Of a stretch of DNA of 6,512 bases, positions 1-4,870 are shown piece after piece. The position numbers and the translations under genes are program-made. The notes below the pieces were generated by a model. That model was not told the origin of the DNA, did not search any database, and saw only the letters and a program-made list of their open reading frames with translations. This DNA is from Prevotellaceae bacterium. Its GTDB lineage: Bacteria; Bacteroidota; Bacteroidia; Bacteroidales; Bacteroidaceae. The number at the start of each line of letters is the position of its first letter. The stretch's first letter is position 1. The stretch covers positions 1 through 6,512 of the forward strand of contig JAFLUV010000131.1 in assembly GCA_022508635.1 (NCBI GenBank), written 5' to 3'.

Positions 1-187
1 GCGCCATGTAGTCGCCCATGACGCCCGAGAGGGCCTGGAGGACGGCCATGACGTCGGCCGGTGCTACGGTGGACTCCGCGGCCAGGCGCCTTGCCACTTG
101 TTCGGTACTGATCGGGGTACCTACGAGCACTGAGCGCGGGTACCACTTGTCGTTGACGTTCTGCTGCATCTTTTTGTAGAATGCCAT
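1..187 (-). CDS. HU-family (HU-HIG type) histone-like DNA-binding protein, N-terminal part
   Basis: The reading frame starts at an ATG whose complement is at 185-187 and stays open for 62 codons to the left edge, so only the N-terminal part is present. The protein begins MAFYKKMQQN, followed by a VNDKWYPRSV segment, an ISTEQVARRLAAEST helix and a VAPADVMAVLQALSGVMGDY helix. This pattern is familiar from the Bacteroidetes HU-related family (TIGR01201 type), small nucleoid proteins of roughly 120-170 residues that carry an HU/IHF-like fold behind a short N-terminal extension. The expected role is DNA binding and bending in the nucleoid; a specific target cannot be read from the sequence. It is divergent from rpsL across a spacer of about 1.1 kb. 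No Shine-Dalgarno sequence is visible; the bases just before the ATG are AT-rich. The DNA-contacting beta arm would lie outside the window. The family assignment is from recognition of the sequence, not a search. Confidence 0.85.
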   Translation of the reverse strand, partial: MAFYKKMQQNVNDKWYPRSVLVGTPISTEQVARRLAAESTVAPADVMAVLQALSGVMGDYMA

Positions 188-229
188 AACAGTAATGTTT
201 TAAGGTTATTGAATTAAGTTATCTATATG

Positions 230-243
230 CCGCATATATGCGG
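230..243. promoter_or_regulatory. 14-bp perfect palindrome upstream of the HU-like gene
   Basis: The sequence CCGCATATATGCGG equals its own reverse complement over all 14 bases. Its near edge lies 42 bp upstream of the HU-like start codon. As DNA it could be an operator for a dimeric repressor; as RNA it would be only a weak hairpin without a proper loop, so a protein site is the better reading. What binds it is unknown, and autoregulation by the neighbouring gene is only a guess. The symmetry is seen directly; the regulatory role is inferred. Confidence 0.4.
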
Positions 244-317
244 ACTTTTCTTCTCTTCTATGCACTCGCGGGGAGGGCAGTAGGACTTGTTTGCGAGGGC
301 TGTAGCTTCCGTTGCTG

Positions 318-400
318 ACGAAAGGTGCTTTCGTGGCCGAGGAAAGCCGCTTTCGTAGTCGAGGAAAGGTGCTTTCGTGAAGCAGGAAAGGTGCTTTCCT
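318..400. repeat. Four mini-hairpins at an exact 22-bp pitch
   Basis: Four units of the form GAAAG-NNG-CTTTC follow each other, with symmetry centres at 326, 348, 370 and 392, exactly 22 bp apart. Unit 1 is ACGAAAG-GTG-CTTTCGT (318-334, 7-bp stem). Unit 2 has the 5-bp stem GAAAG/CTTTC around CCG (342-354). Unit 3 has the same stem around GTG (364-376). Unit 4 is AGGAAAG-GTG-CTTTCCT (384-400, 7-bp stem). The linkers between stems (GGCCGAG, AGTCGAG, GAAGC) are partly conserved. The outer stems are kept complementary although their bases differ (CG.../...CG in unit 1, GG.../...CC in unit 4), which favours symmetry as the selected property. It lies between the minus-strand -7-like element at 553-560 and the HU-like gene, so it could be in that gene's leader. 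No T-run follows the stems on either strand, so they are not standard terminators. Confidence 0.75.
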
Positions 401-758
401 CAACGCGTTAATTATCACCATGTTGCAAGGCCTCTTGGAGCCGTTCGCCGGGAATCGTGCTTCTTTGCATGTTTATGCAGTATCCGTGTCCCTCTTGTCT
501 TGTCCCGGGGCGGTGCCTCTGCACCGATGCCTTTCGGACTGAATTCCGACTACAAAGATAATAAATTATCCCATGCCCCCCCATTTTGTCGAAAAAAATT
601 CGCTTAAGTGCGCGGTTTTTCACTTCTCTCCCCCCTTTTTAGGGGGTTCGTGCACGAAAAAAGTGTCGTTTTTGGGTAAAATGACGTTTTTCGCCGGAAT
701 CCCATCGTCGTGAAAAAGTCTTTTCGGCGGGTCGCAAAAGCGTCGCTACGGACTGCAT
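401..758. other. Gene-free spacer between the two repeat arrays
   Basis: No convincing gene is seen here; the short open frames lack homology I recognise and cross repeat or dyad sequence. The stretch holds isolated dyads: CGGTGC-CTCT-GCACCG (511-526), CCCCCT-TTTT-AGGGGG (631-646), the 12-bp palindrome TTCGTGCACGAA (647-658) touching the previous dyad, and an imperfect stem between GACGTTTTTC (683-692) and GAAAAAGTC (712-720). There is also a short direct repeat, GTCGTTTTT (665-673) and GACGTTTTT (683-691). None is followed by a T-run convincing enough to call a terminator. Confidence 0.5.
553..560 (-). promoter_or_regulatory. Possible minus-strand Bacteroidetes -7 element (TATCTTTG)
   Basis: On the minus strand these eight bases read TATCTTTG, a full match to the Bacteroidetes sigma-ABfr -7 consensus TAnnTTTG and identical to the -7 element proposed for rpsL at 1188-1195. 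No TTG is found 19-21 bp upstream; that position is G-rich, so the -33 half is missing. If active, transcription would start near 546 and run through the hairpin repeats into the HU-like gene after a leader of about 360 nt. The match is seen; promoter activity is inferred. Confidence 0.35.
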
Positions 759-978
759 AAATATTTGCTGCCTGTTGCAGATATATTTGCAATTCCCCAC
801 AGATGTATTTGCAGTTTGCCACAGATACGTTTGCGGTTTGTCACAGATACGTTTGCCGTTCGTCACAGATATGTTTGCAGTTCGCCACAGATATATTTGC
901 GGTCTGTCACAGATATGTTTGCAGTTCGTCACGGATACGTTTGCGGTTCGTCACAGATACGTTTGCAGTTTGCCACAG
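759..978. repeat. Tandem array of 22-bp units (nine full plus one decayed)
   Basis: Nine contiguous 22-bp units occupy 781-978 with no spacers and no length variation. The consensus is ATAYGTTTGC followed by RGTTYGYCACAG. A tenth, clearly decayed copy lies at 759-780 (it keeps ATATTTGC and GCAG), and the array breaks off after ATATG at 979-983. Bases invariant in all nine units include AT at the start, the TTTGC core at unit positions 6-10, CAC at 18-20 and the final G. Almost all differences are transitions; the exceptions are a C at unit position 11 in unit 4 and a C at position 16 in unit 1. The left-edge units are the most divergent. Because 22 is not a multiple of three and the unit lacks stops, all three forward frames stay open through it, producing spurious proteins with a 22-residue period. 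The array ends about 190 bp upstream of the rpsL promoter. The function is unknown. Confidence 0.92.
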
Positions 979-1165
979 ATATGACAGTTGCCGGCCGCCG
1001 CCGTAATCCTTCCGTCTCTTTGTACGGCTGTTCCGCTGCAATGTGCCGACGCTGCCAAGGCACTTGTTACGGCAAAAGGGCAGCAAAATGGCTTTCGAAA
1101 TGTTAATTTATCATAAAAGTTGCGGTTTCTGCCTTGCCTGACTGCACTTTTGAGGGTCGCTGGTG
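979..1165. other. Spacer between the 22-bp array and the rpsL promoter
   Basis: No gene is supported here. The left part is G+C-rich (CCGGCCGCCGCC at about 992-1003) and the right part turns AT-rich near 1101-1120, where a small dyad TTTAT-C-ATAAA lies at 1107-1117. AT-rich sequence about 50-65 bp upstream of the -33 element could help a strong ribosomal promoter, but that is inference. The open frames that enter from the repeat array end here and do not look like protein genes. Confidence 0.4.
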
Positions 1166-1195
1166 TTGCCGTTTCAATAAATTGTAGTATCTTTG
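1166..1195 (+). promoter_or_regulatory. Bacteroidetes-type promoter of the rpsL operon
   Basis: A TTG at 1166-1168 and TATCTTTG at 1188-1195 are separated by 19 bp. They match the -33 TTG and -7 TAnnTTTG elements of the Bacteroidetes primary sigma factor in both sequence and spacing. Transcription would begin a few bases downstream, near 1200-1204, giving a leader of about 75 nt before rpsL. A small dyad CCCT-GAC-AGGG (1209-1219) would sit close to the 5' end of the RNA. It is the only promoter in the window with both halves in place. Confidence 0.8.
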
Positions 1196-1260
1196 CACCC
1201 CGAATAGCCCCTGACAGGGCGGTTTCATAGCATATCCGACGAATATACATAATAAATAAT

Positions 1261-1277
1261 ATAAAACAAAAAGAAAC
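1261..1277 (+). promoter_or_regulatory. A-rich translation start region of rpsL without Shine-Dalgarno
   Basis: The 17 bases before the rpsL ATG (ATAAAACAAAAAGAAAC) contain 13 A residues and nothing resembling GGAGG. Similar A-rich stretches without a GGAGG sequence precede rpsG (CCAAAAACAAAACAAGAC), rpsJ, rplC and rplB. This fits the known weak use of Shine-Dalgarno pairing in Bacteroidetes, where A residues near the start codon favour initiation. Confidence 0.6.
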
Positions 1278-1661
1278 ATGCCTACAATTCAACAACTCGT
1301 AAGAAAAGGCCGAACGGTGTTGGTAGACAAGAGCAAGAGCCCCGCCTTGGACAACTGTCCCCAGCGTCGCGGCGTGTGCGTGCGCGTCTACACCACAACG
1401 CCCAAGAAGCCTAACTCCGCGATGCGCAAGGTCGCTCGCGTGCGTCTGACAAACTCGAAGGAAGTGAACAGCTACATCCCCGGAGAGGGACACAACCTGC
1501 AGGAGCACAGCATCGTGCTGGTGCGCGGCGGCCGTGTGAAGGACCTGCCCGGCGTGCGCTATCACATCGTGCGCGGTACGCTCGACACCGCCGGCGTGGC
1601 AAACCGCACGCAGCGCCGCTCGAAGTACGGCGCCAAGCGTCCAAAGGCAGCAAAGAAGTAA
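1278..1661 (+). CDS. rpsL: 30S ribosomal protein S12
   Basis: This gene encodes S12, the 30S protein at the decoding centre that helps check codon-anticodon pairing. The 127-residue product is close to the usual 124 and begins MPTIQQLVRKGR. It carries the conserved TTPKKPNSA segment (39-47) and GGRVKDLPGVRYH (84-96). Lys43, Lys88 and Pro91, the positions most often changed in streptomycin-resistant mutants, have the wild-type residues, so the sequence predicts no ribosomal streptomycin resistance. Asp89 corresponds to the residue that RimO can methylthiolate in other bacteria; modification here is not shown. The C-terminus is lysine-rich. It is the first gene after the promoter at 1166-1195 and is followed by rpsG after 98-99 bp. 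The DNA is very G+C-rich (39 of 60 bases at 1321-1380), more so than the downstream genes. Confidence 0.98.
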   Translation: MPTIQQLVRKGRTVLVDKSKSPALDNCPQRRGVCVRVYTTTPKKPNSAMRKVARVRLTNSKEVNSYIPGEGHNLQEHSIVLVRGGRVKDLPGVRYHIVRGTLDTAGVANRTQRRSKYGAKRPKAAKK

Positions 1662-1760
1662 TCATTAACCGTTTTGGCTTGTAACTAAGGTTGAGTAAAT
1701 GCCCCGGAGGGGGACGTTGAAGGACACGAAAGACAGCCCTGACCAAAAACAAAACAAGAC
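1662..1760 (+). other. rpsL-rpsG intergenic region
   Basis: This 99-bp gap is wide for neighbouring ribosomal genes in one operon. It includes a small dyad CCCC-GGA-GGGG in its middle and an A-rich tract just before the rpsG ATG. In E. coli the corresponding gap is the binding site where S7 represses translation of its own operon. I could not identify an equivalent structure here, so a control role is only a possibility. No -7 promoter element is visible. Confidence 0.35.
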
Positions 1761-2237
1761 ATGCGTAAAGCTAAACCAAAAAAGAGAATCATCCTTCCCG
1801 ATCCCGTGTTCGGCGACGTGAAGGTGTCAAAGTTCGTCAACCACTTGATGTATGACGGCAAGAAGAGCATCTCGTATGAGATCTTCTACAAGGCTCTGGA
1901 GAACGTGAAGGCAAAGATGTCGGGCGAGGAGAAGGATGCCCTGACCATCTGGAAGGAAGCCCTCGACAAGATCACCCCTCAGGTGGAGGTGAAGAGCCGT
2001 CGCATAGGCGGCGCAACGTTCCAGGTGCCCACCGAGATCCGCCCCGACCGCAAGGAGAGCATCAGCATGAAGAACATGATCTCCTACGCCCGCAAGCGTG
2101 GCGGCAAGACCATGGCCGACAAGCTGGCTGCCGAGATCATGGATGCATACAACGAACAGGGTGGCGCATACAAGCGCAAGGAGGACATGCACCGTATGGC
2201 GGAAGCCAACCGTGCCTTCGCTCACTTCCGTTTCTAA
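1761..2237 (+). CDS. rpsG: 30S ribosomal protein S7
   Basis: This gene encodes S7, the primary 16S rRNA binder that nucleates assembly of the 30S head and lines the E site. The product has 158 residues, within the usual 155-180. Landmarks are the basic start MRKAKPKKR, the DPVFGD turn (14-19), SRRIGGATFQVPTEIRP (79-95) which belongs to the beta hairpin region and family signature, a basic RKRGGKTMADKL helix (111-122), and the KRKEDMHRMAEANRAFAHFRF end (138-158, two residues split here only by position). The short aromatic C-terminus HFRF is of a type I associate with Bacteroidetes. The ATG at 1761 follows an A-rich tract. fusA begins 42 bp after the stop. In E. coli S7 represses its own operon; whether that holds here is not visible. 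Confidence 0.97.
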   Translation: MRKAKPKKRIILPDPVFGDVKVSKFVNHLMYDGKKSISYEIFYKALENVKAKMSGEEKDALTIWKEALDKITPQVEVKSRRIGGATFQVPTEIRPDRKESISMKNMISYARKRGGKTMADKLAAEIMDAYNEQGGAYKRKEDMHRMAEANRAFAHFRF

Positions 2238-2279
2238 TAACAACTTAAACATTCAAGAACGCTTAGACTTTTATTGGAA

Positions 2280-4397
2280 ATGGCAAAGCAAGATTTACAT
2301 TTGACGCGTAACTTCGGTATCATGGCTCACATTGATGCCGGCAAGACAACGACCTCCGAGCGTATCCTCTTCTACACCGGCAAGACACACAAGATTGGCG
2401 AGGTGCATGAAGGCGGCGCCACCATGGACTGGATGGAGCAGGAGCAGGAACGTGGCATCACCATCACTTCTGCTGCTACGACGGCCTATTGGACCTACGG
2501 AGGCCAGAAGTACAAGTTTAACTTGATCGACACGCCGGGACACGTGGACTTTACCGCCGAGGTGGAGCGCTCTTTGCGCGTGCTGGACGGCGCTGTCGCT
2601 ACATATTGTGCAGTGGGTGGCGTAGAGCCTCAGTCCGAGACCGTCTGGCGCCAGGCTGACAAGTACAACGTACCCCGTATGGGATATGTCAACAAGATGG
2701 ACCGCTCGGGTGCCGACTTCTTTGAGGTCGTGCGCCAGATGAAGGACGTCTTAGGCGCAAACCCCGTCGTTCTTGCTGTGCCCATTGGCGCAGAAGAGAA
2801 CTTCAAGGGCATCGTTGACCTGCTCAAGATGAAGGCCATCCTGTGGCACGACGAGACGATGGGCGCAGAGTATGACGTCGAGGACATCCCCGCCGACATG
2901 AAGGATGAGTGCGAGGAATGGCGCTCTAAGCTCGTAGAGGCAGCAGCAGAGCAGGACGAGGCTCTGATGGAGAAGTTCTTCGAGGATCCCGACTCTGTTA
3001 CTACCGAAGAGATCATCGCTGCTATCCGCAAGGGTACCCTCGCCCTGAATATCGTACCCATGACCTGCGGCTCTTCTTTCAAGAACAAGGGCGTACAGAC
3101 ACTGCTCGACTACGTCTGCATGTTCCTTCCCTCACCTCTTGACACACCTGCCATCGAAGGCGTCAATCCTACGACCGGCGAGGCTGAGACCCGCAAGCCC
3201 GATGAGGACGAGAAGACAGCAGCCCTTGCATTCAAGATTGCGACAGACCCGTATGTAGGCCGTCTCACGTTCTTCCGTGTCTATAGCGGCAAGGTAGAGG
3301 CAGGCTCATACATTTATAATGTACGTTCAGGTAAGAAGGAGCGCGTGAGTCGTCTGTTCCAGATGCACTCTAACCACCAGAATCCCGTTGACTGCATCAG
3401 CGCAGGCGATATCGGTGCCGGTGTAGGCTTCAAGGATATCCATACTGGCGATACTCTCGCTGAGGAGGATGCTCCCATTACGCTTGAGTCTATGGACTTC
3501 CCCGATCCCGTTATCGGTATCGCAGTTGAGCCCAAGACCCAGAAGGATCTTGACAAGCTGAGCAACGGTCTTGCCAAGCTTGCAGAAGAGGATCCCACCT
3601 TCACCGTACATACCGATGAGCAGAGCGGTCAGACCGTTATCAGCGGCATGGGCGAGCTTCACCTCGATATCATTATTGATCGTCTGAAGCGTGAGTTCAA
3701 GGTGGAGTGCAACCAGGGTAAGCCTCAGGTGAACTACAAGGAAGCCATCACTGCCAGCGTTAACCATCGTGAGGTTTACAAGAAGCAGTCTGGTGGTCGC
3801 GGTAAGTTCGCAGACATCATCGTTAATGTGGGTCCCGTAGACGAGGACTTCACACAGGGTGGCCTGCAATTCATCAACAGCGTTACTGGCGGTAACATTC
3901 CCAAAGAATTCATTCCCAGCGTCCAGAAAGGCTTTGAGGCCGCTATGAAGAATGGTGTGCTTGGTGGATTCCCCATGGACAGCTTGAAGGTTGAGCTCGT
4001 AGATGGTAGCTTCCATCCCGTCGACTCCGACCAGCTCTCGTTCGAACTTGCTGCACAGATGGCATATAAGGCATGCTGCGCTAAGGCTAAGCCTGTTCTT
4101 ATGGAACCCATCATGAAGCTTGAGGTGGTAACGCCGGAAGAGAGCATGGGTGATGTGATTGGCGACCTTAACAAGCGTCGTGGTCAGGTAGAAGGAATGG
4201 ATTCCACACGTACAGGTGCCCGTCTTGTTAAGGCAATGGTTCCCTTGGCAGAGATGTTTGGCTACGTCACCGCTCTGCGTACCATTACCTCTGGTCGTGC
4301 TACCAGCTCTATGACCTATGACCACCATGCTCCCGTAAGCTCTGGCATCGCTAAGGCTGTGCTTGAGGAGATAAAGGGTCGCGTAGATCTGGTTTGA
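2280..4397 (+). CDS. fusA: Elongation factor G
   Basis: EF-G is the cytoplasmic GTPase that drives movement of tRNAs and mRNA after peptide transfer and, with RRF, splits ribosomes. The 705-residue product has the full five-domain length. GTPase motifs are intact: P-loop AHIDAGKTT (16-24), RGITI (58-62), DTPGHVDF (84-91) and NKMD (138-141). Domain II starts near residue 300, and domain IV includes SGGRGKF (504-510) and DGSFHPVDS with His579, which aligns with the E. coli tip His583. I chose the ATG at 2280 (MAKQDLHLTRN) because family members start this way; a TTG two codons upstream (2274) is in frame but unneeded. The intact P-loop and position after rpsG favour the canonical EF-G over the second EF-G found in some Bacteroides. 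Codon choice drifts from C-ending towards T-ending along the gene. A 133-bp gap to rpsJ follows. Confidence 0.98.
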   Translation: MAKQDLHLTRNFGIMAHIDAGKTTTSERILFYTGKTHKIGEVHEGGATMDWMEQEQERGITITSAATTAYWTYGGQKYKFNLIDTPGHVDFTAEVERSLRVLDGAVATYCAVGGVEPQSETVWRQADKYNVPRMGYVNKMDRSGADFFEVVRQMKDVLGANPVVLAVPIGAEENFKGIVDLLKMKAILWHDETMGAEYDVEDIPADMKDECEEWRSKLVEAAAEQDEALMEKFFEDPDSVTTEEIIAAIRKGTLALNIVPMTCGSSFKNKGVQTLLDYVCMFLPSPLDTPAIEGVNPTTGEAETRKPDEDEKTAALAFKIATDPYVGRLTFFRVYSGKVEAGSYIYNVRSGKKERVSRLFQMHSNHQNPVDCISAGDIGAGVGFKDIHTGDTLAEEDAPITLESMDFPDPVIGIAVEPKTQKDLDKLSNGLAKLAEEDPTFTVHTDEQSGQTVISGMGELHLDIIIDRLKREFKVECNQGKPQVNYKEAITASVNHREVYKKQSGGRGKFADIIVNVGPVDEDFTQGGLQFINSVTGGNIPKEFIPSVQKGFEAAMKNGVLGGFPMDSLKVELVDGSFHPVDSDQLSFELAAQMAYKACCAKAKPVLMEPIMKLEVVTPEESMGDVIGDLNKRRGQVEGMDSTRTGARLVKAMVPLAEMFGYVTALRTITSGRATSSMTYDHHAPVSSGIAKAVLEEIKGRVDLV

Positions 4398-4440
4398 TAT
4401 ATTATATAAATAATGTATAGTATATAGTAGAATATAATCA
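4398..4440 (+). other. AT-rich stretch after fusA with a weak promoter-like arrangement
   Basis: The first 40 or so bases after fusA are almost entirely A and T. A TTTG at 4393-4396, overlapping the fusA stop, is followed after 19 bp by TATAGTAT (4416-4423). The spacing suits a Bacteroidetes promoter, but the second half of the -7 element (GTAT in place of TTTG) matches poorly. It could supply extra transcription of the S10 genes, though I give this little weight. Confidence 0.2.
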
Positions 4441-4446
4441 TGAAAA

Positions 4447-4496
4447 GGATAAGGTCAGCCGCAAGCAAATGACTCTTTGCGGTTGATACCTTATCC
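4447..4496 (+). promoter_or_regulatory. Long stem-loop in the fusA-rpsJ gap
   Basis: GGATAAGGT (4447-4455) pairs perfectly with ACCTTATCC (4488-4496). Inside it, CAGCCGCAA (4456-4464) pairs with TTGCGGTTG (4477-4485), allowing one G-T pair. The result is an 18-bp stem with a two-base bulge (4486-4487) and a 12-base loop. A second pairing, GCAAA (4465-4469) with TTTGC (4476-4480), competes for the same right arm because GCAA is repeated. No T-run follows on the plus strand, so it is not a standard terminator for fusA. It ends 34 bp before rpsJ. It may be an mRNA processing or stability element, or a control leader for the S10 genes; the structure is seen, the role is inferred. Confidence 0.65.
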
Positions 4497-4530
4497 CTTA
4501 TAAAACACAAATAAATTAACTAATAAAGAA

Positions 4531-4836
4531 ATGAGTCCAAAAATTAGAATCAAACTGAAGTCTTACGACCATAATCTGGTTGACAAGTCTGCAGAAAAGA
4601 TCGTAAAGACAGTAAAGGAGACAGGCGCTGTGGTAAGTGGTCCCATACCTCTGCCCACACACAAGAGAATCTTCACTGTCAACCGCTCTACATTCGTTAA
4701 CAAGAAAAGTCGTGAACAGTTCGAGCTGAACTGCTACAAGCGCCTTGTTGACATCCACAGCTCGAGTGAGAAGACCATTGATGCTCTCATGAAACTTGAG
4801 CTTCCCAGTGGTGTAGAAGTAGAGATTAAGGTGTAA
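4531..4836 (+). CDS. rpsJ: 30S ribosomal protein S10 (NusE)
   Basis: S10 is a 30S head protein that in many bacteria also serves as NusE, partnering NusB in antitermination and linking NusG to the ribosome. The 101-residue product matches the usual length of about 100-105. It starts MSPKIRIKLKSYDHNLVD, carries the highly conserved VSGPIPLPT segment (35-43), and continues with the extended ribosome-embedded loop FTVNRSTFVNKKSREQFE (48-65). Val56 aligns with E. coli Val57, a position changed in some tetracycline- or tigecycline-resistant strains; the wild-type valine is present. It is the first gene of the S10 cluster. The gap before it (133 bp) has the stem-loop at 4447-4496, and rplC starts 34 bp after its stop. 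The start codon follows AATAAAGAA with no Shine-Dalgarno. Confidence 0.97.
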   Translation: MSPKIRIKLKSYDHNLVDKSAEKIVKTVKETGAVVSGPIPLPTHKRIFTVNRSTFVNKKSREQFELNCYKRLVDIHSSSEKTIDALMKLELPSGVEVEIKV

Positions 4837-4870
4837 TATAATAATTGTTTAATCATATAGAATAACAGAA

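Noticed and set aside
206..421. Minus-strand frame of 71 codons upstream of the HU-like gene
   Set aside because: It crosses the hairpin array and a palindrome, has no recognisable motif, and looks like a chance frame.
781..978. CRISPR array
   Set aside because: The 22-bp units are contiguous with no spacers, and no cas genes are in the window.
781..978. Cluster of DnaA boxes or a replication origin
   Set aside because: Each unit has a TTnnYCACA-like segment, but the best units match the DnaA consensus TTATCCACA at only 7 of 9 bases. No dnaA gene or melted AT-rich block is present.
951..1565. Minus-strand frame of 204 codons overlapping rpsL
   Set aside because: It is the antisense shadow of rpsL joined to repeat sequence; the G+C-rich codon use of rpsL keeps the opposite strand open.
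1278..1661. Streptomycin-resistance change in S12
   Set aside because: Lys43, Lys88 and Pro91 all have the sensitive wild-type residues.
2274..2279. TTG start of fusA two codons upstream of the ATG
   Set aside because: The ATG at 2280 gives the usual family N-terminus MAKQDLHLTRN; the extra two residues are not typical.
3327..4328. Minus-strand frame of 333 codons inside fusA
   Set aside because: It lies fully antisense to the well-conserved EF-G gene and has no recognisable domain.
4447..4496. Rho-independent terminator after fusA
   Set aside because: The stem is strong but the plus strand continues CTTATAAAAC with no T-run; on the minus strand there are only four T residues and no minus-strand gene to end.
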